Origin: Clitoria ternatea
Lineage: Eukaryota > Streptophyta > Magnoliopsida > Fabales > Fabaceae
Reading direction: 5' to 3'
Length of the DNA: 64,000 bases
Assembly (NCBI GenBank): GCA_037962975.1
Contig: CM075675.1
Location: 2,552,001-2,616,000, forward strand
Part shown: in pieces, positions 47,701 to 60,435 of the stretch
Layout: each line of letters begins with the position of its first letter
How positions within the stretch are numbered: the first letter of the stretch is position 1
Notes under the pieces: model-generated
The model's input: only the letters and a program-made list of their open reading frames with translations
Database searches by the model: none
Told to the model about the DNA's origin: nothing
Program-made: the position numbers and the translations under genes

Positions 47701-50156
47701 ATTTCCTGAGATGAGATATGGGACATATCACTCTGTTGAACATTAACCTTTCCATGATCATTTAACAAAGACCTGCTCAAATGGGAACCCTTCCTAGAAT
47801 AATTGCATTGTCCTTTTTTTGAAACCAAGTCCACTTTATCTTTTGTTTTCCTACCAACTTTATTTTTTGAGTGCTTTTTATCCTCAGTTTTTGATACAGC
47901 ATTTACACTAACAGAATCACTATTTTCGTTAACTGAAGGATCCTTTTCCACAGCAGAAGCGAATTGTGATGTCACTGTGTTTACTTTCTTCAAATCACTG
48001 CCACATTCATCAGAGCTGTTCTTCTGAACCTTTTGCCAGACAGAATGACTGTTTTCCTTCCCTGTTCGACCATGCAAAATTCCAACACCCCCAGATTTGC
48101 TGAAACTTGAACTCTTTGACATAGTTCTCTTTTGCTTGACTCTCTTATCTTTACTGATGCAATTTTGACCATCATTCCTAATTTCCTCAGTATGTTCAGA
48201 GTTATTGTGAACACCATTCATTAAGTTTTGATCAAGAACATTCCCATCTCCTGAATCCGAAGTAATTCTGCAACTTGCATCATTGGATTGTTTTCCTATA
48301 TCACCAACATTAGTACTGTCATCACTTTTTGAACCAACTGAAATTGAATCCAACACCAAAGAGTCTTGTATATCATTAAAGCAGCATGCAGGTTGGATGG
48401 CCTTTGTTTCTCTACCAGTGACTGAAAAATCAAGGTCACCCATATCTTGAAGTTGATTCTTGGATTCAAATGTAGCACATTGTCTGGTAGAACTCTGAAC
48501 AACATGAGCAGTAGCTTTTGACATAACTGCCTCATCAATACAAGAGTTGCAACTTTTTGGCGCTTCCATAACATCAATGTTGTCATTCAGCTGATTTCTT
48601 TCACAATCAGTGTTTATCAATCTATCATCAGAAGATGTATACAACATCAGCCCATCCTCCTTATCCACATCACTACTGCTGCGGGTTTCAGAACCCAAAC
48701 TTACACCAACATATTCCTCGGTGAGAACTTCTTGTTCAGTAAAGCCACTGTCACTTGACTTCTTATTTTGTCTAACCTTCTTTCTTGTCCTTTTTCTAGA
48801 GTTTTTTTTCAAAGACTTGTCTTCCTTGGAATGATTCGTGTACTTATCAGATGAGTTAACTGCAGCAGAACTATCAGGGAACAAACCAGGGCTGCAGACT
48901 GATGAACGCCTTGAACAAGAATTCCCAGGGGGTTCATTTAGTTTAGAAGCCCTGTTAGCTATCTTATTTTGACATCGACGATGCACATTTGAACTGGTAA
49001 ACTCCTTTTTTGCACATGATTTCACTGAATAAGCGTAGGGAGGAGGAAGAGGGCCTCTGGGCCCTTTACATTGATCAATCTTCAGCCTATTGAGAGGTGG
49101 AGGGAAAAGAAGTTGCAGACCATCCATATTTACACCAGAAGCTAAGCTAACATGATTGAGACACTGCACTGGTATGGAAACAATTCTCCAGTTCCCATCA
49201 GGCTCAAGGTTAAGGAATGAAAGGATTGCACACCTGATCAATAATTAGCAGAACTTAACCATAGTCACTTCCAAGTTTCAAGTGTCTTCTGAATGCAGCA
49301 AAATATACATAAACAAAAATAAAATAAAAGAGTAAGGGAGCAATGTAATAATGGCAAAACTTTTTAAAATATTGAGTCAGCATAGCAATTATGAGGCCTA
49401 GAAGTTATAACATAGAAGCTTCAACATTGTGAAGAAATTAGCAAATTACATTCATCATTCAAAGTAAGTGTGTTATGGTCTTCTGTCTTTTTATTTTAAA
49501 TTTTAACCCACATCCATCACAAAGGCTCCTAGCACAGGTTTAGCAAAGAAAGGTCAGATCACCTCTTGAATTGTGTTCCTCCCTCCATGTACAGAATCAA
49601 ATGATACTATCAGGCTACTTGCTTGTGATATAAGAATTGGAATCATTCTATAATGAATAATATACTTCTAAAGACTGTCTTAGAAGGCTGGGAGTACATG
49701 TTCTATCAATAGATCAACAATTTTAATAAAAGAAAATCATAAATTAATTATAGAATCACATTTCCATAAGAAAATGAGATAACGAAAGAAATGCTACAGT
49801 GACAAAAAAGAATTTACCTACTATTGGAGTTAATCTTTGAAGAAGATTCTTGACAACCCTGAATAAAAAAATTACAATTAGAGAAGAAAAACAAGGGTAA
49901 GACCAAACTTCCTTGCCAAACTCAACTAAATAATCATGGAAAAAATAGGACTGGAATTTATCACGACCTCCAATGATTTAAAACTATTCTGTGGTTGATG
50001 TATCGTTGATATGGAATCCTTTCTTGCTTCTGGAACTTTTAGACTATCAAGAGAATCCTTTCTTGCTTCTGTAACTTTTAGACTATCAAGAGAATCCTTT
50101 GTTAGTTCTGAAACTTTTAGACTATCATTACCTATCTCTTGAAGGGTACAATGCAT
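44765..50156 (-). CDS. DUF789-family protein with long disordered N-terminal region
   Basis: Predicted 1184-residue protein from exons 49965-50156, 49818-49858, 46396-49233, 45981-46085, 45702-45876 and 44765-44968, all joining in phase. The C-terminal part (about residue 870 on) carries the plant DUF789 signature. It reads GCMWQWYEKHGSYG, YFVPSLSAVQLF, DLELLLEYFELDQPQQR, LRDLHPRSWYSVAWYPIYRIP and ASFLTYHSLGHLV. The central 700 residues are serine-, asparagine- and lysine-rich with no fold apparent. KKNSRKRTRKKVRQNKK near residue 220 looks like a nuclear localisation signal. The first exon holds three 13-residue DSLDSLKV-EARK repeats. The start is the ATG at 50156, just after an acceptor-like TTGTCAG, which implies a 5' UTR intron. 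The first donor could instead be after 49968. No function is established for the family that I can use here. Confidence 0.85.
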
Positions 50157-52060
50157 TTTCCTCGCCTGACAATATTAGAAGCATCAGCCAAAAATTAAAA
50201 AACAAGAGGTGAAAAGAAAAAGAATAAGAAGGGCATTGCAATTTTCAGAACAAAGATAATCAATGCATTACTCTGGAGATTTCATATTCAAATACTTTTA
50301 CTGTTTACATTTACATTATCAACTTGTAATCATTCTCAATGACCTAAAAGTCATATAAGGTTCAATCAAGTTATGAAGACCATAACTTGAAAAAGTTGAG
50401 AGCTAAAACCATAACAAGGGAAAAACAGCCGATAAAAAAAAAGGAGGGAAAAATCTAATTATCAGTGAAAGAAACACATACAAATACAGTCAGCAATTAC
50501 AATTTCAATAGGATAGAGCGAAAGCTGCAAAACACTGGATAATAATCGATTAAAACAAACTGTTGCGGATTAACACCAGGGTTCAAATGGTATAGATTAC
50601 ACGCCAAACATCACAAATAAGGTAACACAAAAACAGCTTAACTTTCTCAAGCCAATTTGATTGAAAATTTGCAAGTCAAAAAGGCATGTTCCTTACAAAC
50701 ACAATACCTCGTCTTTGCAATCTCCCGATGCACCTTCTTGACTCTAACATAATAAATGACAACCAAAACCAACAAGTTTCAACTTCTAGCAGCTCAAATC
50801 TCATCCAAAACTACAATCACATATAACTAAACATGAAAAACCTCAAAGCCTTTGTTCCCCTTAACTGCAGATAACCTTTGGTTCATATATACAAAGTCAA
50901 GCAAAGAAAACATCCTCCACCTCTCTTGGCTTTCAAGAACAAATGAAGCTGAAATTATAGAGGGAACTGTACAAAAATGAACAAAGAATGCAATTCCACA
51001 CACACAATAGATATGTGCAGGAAAGGAGAAACCTCTACTTGGGTTTCTCCAAATTAAATTATCCCAAAAGGAATTCAGCTTCTATCTACCAGTCAAAAAG
51101 AAAGGTGACCCTCTAATTTAACCAAAACCTCACTAAGCTTCCAATTAATATAAACAAAGCCAATCTCAACAACTGAAAGTTGCATAAATAAGTAAAGGAG
51201 ATAAAGAAGAAAAGAAAAGAGAATCAAATTTGAAACCTGGCTTATTTGAACCATTGATACAAAATCTACAAGTAAAATTTGACTAAACCACAAATCCTAT
51301 ACCCAAAATATCAAAAGGAAATAGCACCGTATCCTTAGCCATGCAAGTCGTCCACAGATTTAGGCTTTGAGTTCAAGATTAACCAAAGATTTGCTATATA
51401 TAGATTTCATCCACCTCATAAGCCCGATCATTTATCAACACACATAAAATCAATAAATAAATTAAAATTTCAATTTAAAAAAAATAAAGAAACAAGCAAA
51501 AAGAACCACACCCCAGTACCACTCCAGAACTCAGAAAAAACGAAAATTCTGAAACAATCAAACCAAGATATGGGTATTGATCAAAACCAAAAAAAGAAAG
51601 GAACTTTGATAGAAAGATTGAAAAAAAAAATGAAAGTAACCATAAGTGGGTCTTAATTCGAACGAACCATGATGCAAGTTCCAAAGGGTCGGAACTGAAT
51701 GGCTCTCTTCCAAGCCTGAATGGCTCTCTTCTTTCTCGAGTAATCACCCGTTTTGTCTTTTTGGATTGAAACTCTCTTTCTTTCTTTCTCTCGCTCGCTC
51801 TCTCTCTCTCTCTCTAATTTTCGTGTTTGTTTTTTTCACAGAAAGAAAGCGACTTTGCTTTGCTGCGGTATACACAAATTCACACACATGCGAACGAACA
51901 CTGGGGTAGTTCAGTGGCCACAGAGTCTCTCTCTCTCTCTCACTCACTCTTCCAATGAATTGAATGAAAGAAAAAATGAAAAAAATGATTTTGATTTGAC
52001 TGCACCTCACATAATCAAGGGACACTATCATTCATCTCATCACACATTTACATTTTAATG
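50157..52060 (-). promoter_or_regulatory. 5' UTR, leader intron and promoter region of the DUF789 gene
   Basis: There is no coding exon I can support between the ATG and about 51650. At 51660-51830 the minus strand has a GA-rich leader (GAGAGAGAGCGAGC..GAAAGAAAGAAAG), typical of plant 5' UTRs. It also has a direct repeat of GAGAGCCATTCAG. CT/GA dinucleotide runs are at 51798-51815 and 51926-51940. The leader exon probably ends near 51640-51700 and splices to the acceptor before 50156. This is inference. Confidence 0.5.
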
Positions 52061-52714
52061 GCATTTTATATTATAAAGTACTCAATTTTTTAATTAATTT
52101 TTTTCTTTGCTTTTAGCATTGTTTTTGGGTGACAAATTTGAAGTTTTTATGACACGAAATTCGATGGCTGATTGTTATAATGTTGCGGCTTTAGACCACG
52201 TGCACCACCAACAAACAAGAAAATAATAATAGTAAATAATAAAAGTGAAAATGGTGAACCTAGACCTAGCATGGAACATGCAGCGTAGGCGAAACAGAAA
52301 TCTTTTTGCATTTAAAATAAAACAAAGGGTTTATTTTCTACTTTCACCCGTAACTAAATTCATTTTATACACATAAAGTTAAAAAATTATGGTTAAAAAC
52401 AATATTTTCAAAATCACATCAGTGATTAAATTGATAAAAACATGGGTTTTAGGATTATTGATTCAATCGATAATAATAAATTATTATTATTATTATATAT
52501 ATTAAATAATAATTGATTAGATCAAAATAATATACTATTTGTAAAATAAATTTAATAAATATATTAGAATTAAAATATTATATATTAAGAAAGGTTTAAA
52601 ATAGTATACAATAAAATAAAAAAGATGTTAATTTTATTTAGTGTACAAATTCTATTAGTATACACAATAAAAAAGAATTTCTAAAATATAAAAAAGTTAT
52701 ATTGCAAATCGATT

Positions 52715-52850
52715 TTTTTACCGATTTTACTAGTTTTGGACTGGTTTAATAAGTAACCGATTTTATGTCAGCTTTAAACTGGTTGAAGACCTGGTTCACG
52801 GTCCTATTAATCCGACTGGCCAGTGCGGTCTAGTTCTGACAACACTAGTT
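52715..52850. mobile_element. Diverged second copy of the ACCGGT-type MITE
   Basis: TTTTGGACTGGTTTAAT...AACTGGTTGAAGACCTGGTT and an inverted end GTTGTCAGAACTAGACCG correspond to the element at 14969-15143. The ends are too worn to place a TSD. The rest of 52060-53170 is AT-rich and holds no recognised gene. Confidence 0.6.
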
Positions 52851-53323
52851 AAAAGTAGCTATAAAGAATAATATTATTAAATGTTTAATATAATTTTTTT
52901 GAAATACCTTTAATATCATTTATTAGATAAATGAAAAGTTGTCTTGAGAATATATATAGAGAGGGAGATTATATTTGGTGGATAAATATTTAATGACATT
53001 AGAAAAATATTTTTTTATATTATAGGATAAAAAAATTCTACTAAAATTTGATTATATTTGGAATCAAAGATAGTAGTGATTTTCCAATGTGTATTGCGTG
53101 GCACATTTAAAAAAATAAAAAGTTTTTATTAGGATTTTGTTAGACCAACCTTGAAAATTACAGAGGGGATACCGAATTGTTCGGTATACGGGGACAAGCC
53201 CTTCTGGTTAAGAATCAGTATTGGGTGTATCTCTCTTTTCTCTATATTGCATTGGTCCAGTGGGTTCTAGTATTATGTATCTTTAAATTCAGTGGTGATC
53301 CGGTCTGGATACCGGCCCATAAA

Positions 53324-53666
53324 TATTAGCAACATCACAGATCATGGAAATCAATTAAGGGAGCCGTTGAAAATAAAACAGGATGGGTCAACGGCATTAA
53401 AACCAAATCAAACCAGATTATCATATTATTAGCACCAATCAACAATAAATCATAAATAGGATCATCTCTTACCTTTTTTATAGACTGTATATTTGCTATT
53501 TATTATATAATTTGTATTATTTTCTATAATCAGCTGTGCTACAAATCTTCTGCAGTAATTGCACAGCTGCTACGTTTCCTATTTATTCATCCTATTTGCC
53601 TTGTAATAGACAGTGCTCACGTTATAGTAATACAAGAAAAAACACTTCCATTCCTCTTTTTTCTCT
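53324..53666 (+). repeat. Copia 5' LTR, 343 bp
   Basis: Starts TATTAGCAACATCACAG and ends CCTCTTTTTTCTCT. The five differences from the 3' LTR include two G-to-A changes. Confidence 0.93.
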
Positions 53667-53678
53667 TGGTATCAAAGC
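53667..53678 (+). other. Copia primer binding site
   Basis: TGGTATCAAAGC directly follows the 5' LTR. It is one base from the TGGTATCAGAGC site that pairs with initiator methionine tRNA in most plant copia elements. Confidence 0.85.
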
Positions 53679-53708
53679 TTGTGTGAGCACTTCACCAGTC
53701 CTACAATC

Positions 53709-56700
53709 ATGACCTCCCTATCTATCAATGTTGGTAACTTTATAACTCTCAAACTCACTCCCATAAATTACCCTCTATGGCGTGAACAAGCCTTGGCTCT
53801 TGTAGAAAGTCAAGACTTGGTTGGTCACCTTACCAATGAAGATCCTGCTCCCACCCAATATACCACACCAGATTCTAACGACAACACAAATACAGAACAA
53901 TTTATTCCCAAATTAACAGAAGCCTTCACTGTTTGGCGCAAATCAGACCGTCTTCTTCGAGGATGGATTATCGGAACACTCTCTGAAGAAGCGTTGGGCC
54001 TTGTCGTTGGCATAGACACCGCTTATGCTGTTTGGGAAGCACTTAAAGATGCATATGCCGAAGATTCACAAGAACGTGAATTCACACTTCGTCAACAGGT
54101 TACATACCTTCGCAAAGACGAAAATTAAACAATTGGTGAACACATTCGTACATTTAAAGGACTATGTGGCAGTCTAGCTACAATTGGCAAACCTGTATCG
54201 GATAAAGAAAAAGTTTTTTGCCTCCTCACTAGTCTTGGTCCTCAATATGAAACATTCACCACAACCATGTTAAAGCCACCGAGGCCTTCATACTCAGAGC
54301 TTGTCTCACAACTTCAAAGTTACGACCAACGTCGCAATTGATACTCAACTCGTGATGATATACCTACCTCATTCACTCCTCAAGTGGCGTTCTATGGTCA
54401 ACACAATCAGCCCTCCCAACGACAATCCTCATGATATCGTGTTAATTCTCAACCGTTCACATCAAGTGGGAGAGGATTTCTAGCGCAACAACCGAGGAAT
54501 CAAAATCAGACCCATTCAACTTCAACCATTCAGCAACAACGTCCTCCACCACCAGGTGAGCGTCGCATGACGCCTGCAGAACGGGACCTCTATCGAGAAG
54601 AAAAATGCCAATACTGTGGAACAATGGGTCATATAGCAAAAATATGTTGGTGGGTGCCCAAGAAGCCAACTTAGTCTCATGATATTCCACAAGCTCTTGC
54701 AGCTCTCACCTTAGACAACACAATTGCTGAAACAGAATGGACGTCAGATATAGGAGCCTCCAACCACATGACAGGTAAGGCAGGTATGCTAAGTAATATT
54801 CATGAATATTTTGGTTCAGATTCTGTTCTCATTGGCGATGGTTCTTCTTTACCAATTATTGGTATTGGAGACTCTTGTATTAAGCAAAAAAATACCACTC
54901 TACCTCTTCATGATGTATTGCTTGTTCCTGATTTAACAAAAAATTTACTCTCTATAAGCCAATTAACATCTCAATTCCCTGTTAATTGTGAATTTTCTAA
55001 TGTTGATTTTTGTGTTAAGGACTGAGAAACAGGGCAACGGGTAATCACAGGGAGGCGCAAGGGTGATCTATATGTTCTCCCTACTTCACCAGAGTTACAT
55101 TTCTCCTATCGCTTCAAATCGGGCTCAGCGGATATTTGGCACCAGCGTCTAGGACATCCACAAATTTCAGCATTACATTTATTAAAGAATAAAGGGTTGA
55201 TTGATGTTATTGGAACTATAAAATCTGAACATCTTTGTGATAGTTGTCAATTAGGGAAACTTAGTAAATTGCCTTTTTCTTCTTCTGAGCATTCAAGCTC
55301 TAACATCTTTAAAAAAATTCATTGTGACTTATGGGGACCTGCTCCTACTTTATCTATTGGGAAATTTCGGTATTATGCTTGTTTTGTTGATGACTTCTCA
55401 AAATATACATGGATTATGGATTATTCCTCTACAAAATAAATCTGACTTTGTTAATACATACTTAGCCTTTGAACAATATGCTGATAGACAATTTCATAAA
55501 AAAATAAAGATTTTTCACTCTGATGGAGGAGGTGAATTTATCAACTCCAAACTATCATCTCATTTTCTTTCAACAGGTACAATTCATCAAATTTCTTGTC
55601 CATATACCCCAGAACAAACAGGTATGGTTGAAAGGCGACATAGAATAATCCGCGAACTAGGTATGACTATGTTATTTCACAGTGGTGCTCCCTTATATTT
55701 ATGGGTTGAAGCTTTTGCTACAGCTGTGTATCTTATTAATAGACTTCTATCATCTGCTCTTAACTTTGATACTCCATACTTTACTTTATATGGCACACAT
55801 CCAGATTATTCTTCACTTCATGTTTTCGGCTCTAAATGTTTTCCCTACACTTGGGACACACGACGTAATAAATTTGATCCAAAATCTGTTTTATGTGTCT
55901 TTGTAGGGTATAGTGATAAGTATAAAGGTTATAAGTGTTTTCATCCTTCCAGTAAGAAATTTTTTATTTCTCGTCATGTTGTGTTTGATGAATTATTTTT
56001 TCCATTCAAAACTACCTGCAAGGCATGCGTTCCACCCCCAATATCACATGTAACTACTATATTTGATTCTTGGTTGCCACATACTAACACCTTTAATTCT
56101 CCAGGAGAACCATTGGCACTGCTTACTCCACCATGCTCAAGCCCGTTACCAGTAGCATCCGTCCACACTCTGGTCATACAAACCTCTACTATTTTCTCCC
56201 ATTTATCCAATGATCCCGTGACTCCCCATCATGCTCAACCAAGTTTAGAATTTGATGTTCTCAATCAACCAAACCAATCCCCACAGCTTGGGTTTGAATC
56301 CTTCGAATCACCAACCCAGTTTTCACATGGCTCACTTGATCCTGCACCCCCTTAATCAGAACTGCACACTGAACCTAGGTCCCTCCCACAAAACCAAGAG
56401 CCTGAAGCTTTGCTTCCACATCCCATGGTTACTCGCTCACAAAACGGGATTGTCAAGCCCAACCCAAAGTATGCTTTAACTTCCACATCCTCTTCTCTCA
56501 TTCCTCGTGAACCTCATAATGTTCGATCTGCATTAGCTCATCCAGGTTGGAAGGCTGCCATGTATGAAGAACTTGCAGCTCTACATAAAAATCAGACTTG
56601 GCAACTTGTTCCTCGCACTCCCAATATGCATGTCATTGGATCTAAATGGGTTTTCAAGTCCAAACTCAAACCTGATGGCTCTGTAGATCGTCTTAAGGCT

Positions 56701-58155
56701 CGACTTGTTGCAAAGGGGTACCATCAAGTTGATGGAGTAGACTATACCGAGACTTTTTCTCCTGTCATCAAACCTGGAACTATTCGAGTGATAATCACTA
56801 TTGCACTTGTTCGGAAATGGCCCATTCGACAACTTGACGTCCAAAATGCCTTTTTACATGGTGTGATCAATGAAAACATATATATGGAACAACCTCTAGG
56901 CATGGCTGATCCAAATTGTCTAAACCATGTTTGCAAACTTCAAAAGGCCCTTTATGGACTCAAACAGGCCCCTCGAGCTTGGTTTGACCGGTTTAGTAAT
57001 TTTCTTCTTAAATATAGTTTCTTTTGTAGTTTAGTAGATCCTTCTCCTTTTATTTCTCACTCTGATAAAGGTTCACTAATTCTTCTTCTTTATGTAGATG
57101 ATATCCTTCTTACAGGATCTGATACAACCCTTGTCGCATCTTTCACCCAACTTCTGAACCTTGAATTTGCTATGAAGGACTTGGGGCCTATTCACCACTT
57201 TCTTGGCATTTAGGTGTCTCAGACGACCACTGGCCTCCACTTATCTCAGTCCTATTATGCCTTTACCATCCTTGAACGAGCCGACATGCTGGATTGTAAG
57301 CCCATAAGCACACCACTTGAAGCAAAGACCAAGCTCACCTCTAATGCCATGCTCTTGGAAGACCCAAGTTTCTTTCGCGGACTTGTTGAAGCTCTACAGT
57401 ATCTAACTATCACACGTATAGATTTGTCATTTAGTGTTAACTATGTCTCGCAATTCATGAATGCTCCTAATTTTATGCACTTAAAGATGGTTCGACGTAT
57501 CCTACGATATGTCAAAGGCACTATTGATCTTGGTTTAAATTTTACTTCCAACACTACACTTGATCTTTCTGCCTTTTCTGATGCAGATTGGGCAGGGTGT
57601 CCCACAACGAGGCGCTCTACCACTGGATATTGCACCTTCCTTGGAAGCAATCTCATCTCATGGTGTGTAAAGAAACAACCTACGATCTCCCATTCTAGCA
57701 CTGAAGCGGAGTATCGCGCCATGGCTAACATTGCTGCAGAACTCATATGGCTGCAATTTCTTCTCAAGGACCTTTACATACCACTTGTTTCCCCTCCGAC
57801 GCTTTTCTGTGACAATCTTAGTGCTCTCCATATGACCATTAATCCTATTTTTCATGCTCGCAGCAAACACATTGAATTGGACTACCATTTTGTGCGAGAA
57901 CGTGTTGCCCTCGGTCTACTTGTCACTAACTACATCTCCACTCATGATCAAGTTACAGACCTATTCATAAAACCTATGTCAAAGGCTGCACTTAGTTTCT
58001 TTTGGACCAAACTCTGCCTTCAACCACGGCATCATTTGAGGAAGGATATTAGCAACATCACAGATCATGGAAATCAATTAAGGGAGCCATTGAAAATAAA
58101 ACAGGATGGGTCAACGACATTAAAACCAAATGAAACCAGATTATCATATTATTAG
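53709..58155 (+). pseudogene. Copia gag-pol polyprotein, broken
   Basis: The reading starts MTSLSINVGNFITLKLTPIN. Gag follows with zinc knuckle CQYCGTMGHIAKIC (54606-54647). Next come a protease-like region with WTSDIGASNHMTG, integrase (WHQRLGHPQ, CDSCQLGK, FHSDGGGEF, TPEQTGMVERRHR) and reverse transcriptase (LDVQNAFLHG, LYGLKQAPRAWF, LLLYVDDILLTG). It ends with RNase H (FSDADWAGCPTTRRS, SSTEAEYRA). In-frame stops lie at 54126, 54339, 54432, 54672, 55023, 56353 and 57211. A frameshift near 55420 comes from a 7-bp duplication (GGATTAT repeated). The last frame runs about 109 bp into the 3' LTR. It is not able to make a full protein. Confidence 0.93.
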
Positions 58156-58389
58156 CACCAATCAACAATAAATCATAAATAGGATCATCTCTTACCTTTT
58201 TTATAGACTGTATATTTGCTATTTATTCTATAATTTGTATTATTTTCTATAATCAGCTGTGCTATAAATCTTCTGCAGTAATTGCACAGCTGCTACGTTT
58301 CCTATTTATTCATCCTATTTGCCTTGTAATAGACAGTGCTCACGTTATAGTAATACAAGAAAAAACACTTCCATTCCTCTTTTTTCTCT
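58047..58389 (+). repeat. Copia 3' LTR, 343 bp
   Basis: The partner of 53324-53666, with the same unusual terminal bases. It is followed by the TSD ATAAA. Confidence 0.93.
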
Positions 58390-60435
58390 ATAAAGTGTGA
58401 CATCAGAATGACCTCTTAGATGGGCAACCGGTGTTATAGGGAAATATCGCCACACTGGTCATCCATTGTGCCTTATCCGCTCTCGCTTTGTTAGGTGCTT
58501 CATCCGTCCTCGCTACGATGGATGCTTCATCCGTCCTCACTTCACCGTCGTGCATAACCATTTGTCTCAGACTCACCATGAGATAATAGGGATTATAACT
58601 TATCAGTGAAATACTCTGCATAGCGGAATGTGTCTAAGTCATTTGTCATAGAGAGTAAGTACAATCATCAGCGAAATATACGGAAAGGTGATTATCCTTC
58701 ATCCCTGTGTTAGAATCGTACTCTGATAATTGACCTACCCCCCCTGACACACTCTGAATACTGAGCCACTTTGATTGACACACTCTATACGGTATCAGAG
58801 CCAAGGGGCCCATTTGTATCCAACGATTCATTTCCTACGTTCAACTATAAATAGCATATTCCAATACACATGCAAGGTTATGTTGTTCTATCTCATACCT
58901 TACTATTGCATTGCTTGAGTATTCATTGAGTTCATACACTCTATTAACTTGAGCATCGGAGAATCTTCACAGGTGGCACCACCTTTCGCCCCCACCAACG
59001 CAAAACTCTGGTGTGAAGGATCTCCAGGATAACAAGACCGGTTTCTCCCACTGAGAGGCTGGATTACAATACCGGATACCCACTGTACCGGTGTACAAAC
59101 CCTAAAATATCTATACTTTTGTGGCTGGTCCCACTCCGGATCCTAGACCCCGGTTCAGACCAGTTCAAGTGGGAACTCAAAGTCTTCAAATCCCACTCTG
59201 ATATGGTCCCTAGAATTCGCATTAATGGAGGCAAATTTGGGTGTCACTTGCAAGAACACTTCAAAGATTAAGTCAGTAAAGGGTTCAATACATGAGCACT
59301 ACGAGTATTGAATGTGTTACCTTGTGTGTACTGAATGCAGGTATTTATAGGCATTAGTTGAGGGGTAAACTCTGATGTAATGTCTGCCAACATACGCTTG
59401 TCCATTGGTATAGAAATACTTTTATAGGCTCGGTCTTGTTTGACACATGTGCAGCCTTTAGGTTTAGTATGTCCCTTTGTGCTTCCGTGGTTTCATTCTC
59501 AGGCATCGGTTATAAGTGACCTGAATATGGAGGACGAAAGTGGACACGCTTCAAAGAATATCCCTATTGTCGGTGTCGTGATGGTTGTTCAGCAGCCAAT
59601 GTTATGCCTTCTAGACTGTGGGCTGGTATCAGCCTGAGGGTTGGGATGATTTACCCCTACGACCTTTCTTAATAGCGGAGGTAAGTGTTTCCATAATGTT
59701 GGTGTTATAGTTTAGGATTCGTGCTTTCATCTGGGTTAAATCCTGAACGTGACCGTCTAGAGTGGAATATCGATTTGCGTCCATGATTCAGTTATGAACA
59801 TGGACAGTGGGAATTTATTTATCACATCCCATCTGGTGTGTGAATGAACTGTTTAGTATAAGGGGATAGGTCCTTCTGATTATGAACCAGTATTGAGTGT
59901 CTCTCTTTCTCTATATATTACACTGGTCCAATGGGACCTGATATTATGTATCTCTAAGTTCAGTGGGAACTCAAAGTCTTCAAATCTCACTTTGATATGG
60001 TCTCTAGAATTCACGTTGACGGGAAAATTTGGGTGTTATCTACAAGAACACTTTGAAGCTTAAGTTAGTAAAAGGTTTAATACCAGAGCACTATGAGTAT
60101 TAAATACATTACCTTGTATGTATTGGATGTAGGTATTTATAAGCATTAGTTGAGGGACAAACTCTGATGTAACATTTGCCAATGCTTATCCATTTGGTAC
60201 AGAAAAGCTGTCACAGGCTTTGTCTTGTCTAACACACGTGCAACCTTTAGGTCTGATATGTCCCTTTATGCTTCCATACTTCCATTCTCGGACACCGGTC
60301 ATAAGTAACCTGATTATGGAGGACGAAAGTAGACGCGTTTCAAAAAACATCCTGGATACTGTTATAGTCAGTGTCATGATGGCTACTGAGCAGCCGGAGT
60401 TATGCCTTCCAGATTAAAGGTCGGTATCTGGCCTG

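Larger units (their letters stand above)
53324..58389 (+). mobile_element. Ty1/copia LTR retrotransposon, 5.07 kb, TSD ATAAA, non-canonical TA...CT ends
   Basis: Two 343-bp LTRs (53324-53666, 58047-58389) differ at five sites. ATAAA flanks the element at 53319-53323 and 58390-58394. The primer site TGGTATCAAAGC follows the 5' LTR and a GAGGAAGGA purine tract precedes the 3' LTR. Domain order gag, protease, integrase, reverse transcriptase, RNase H defines copia. Both LTRs begin TATTAG and end CTCT, so the ends are TA...CT rather than TG...CA. It inserted into the solo LTR. Confidence 0.93.
53296..59167 (+). mobile_element. Solo LTR related to the Tat LTR, split by the copia element, TSD AGTGG
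   Basis: Its parts are 53296-53323 and 58395-59167, about 800 bp, starting TGATCCGGTCTGGATACCGG and ending GACCAGTTCA. AGTGG flanks it at 53291-53295 and 59168-59172. The start and the last 230 bp resemble the complement of the Tat LTR at 20335-21063: GCATCGGAGAATC, GGTGTGAAGGATCTCCAGG and AGACCCCGGTTCAGA. The middle differs. A TATA box TATAAATAG is at 58846-58854. With a TSD on a single LTR, it is a solo LTR left by recombination. Confidence 0.85.
53173..60435 (-). mobile_element. Old LTR pair with almost no interior, host of nested insertions
   Basis: LTR A is 53173-53295 plus 59168-59637 (about 593 bp once the nested elements are removed). LTR B is 59845-60435 (about 591 bp). They align collinearly, for example at CTTCTGRTTA, GAACCAGTATTG, TGGTCCAATGGG, GGGAACTCAAAGTCTTCAAA and TCTAGAATTC. 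About 200 bp lie between them, including a primer-site-like CATCCCATCTGGTGTGTGAA just before LTR B. This suggests a minus-strand element that lost its coding interior. Terminal bases and TSD are uncertain. Confidence 0.7.

Noticed and set aside
51744..52058. ORFs on both strands with long serine/leucine or arginine/glutamate runs
   Set aside because: They come from CT/GA dinucleotide runs in the 5' region of the DUF789 gene.
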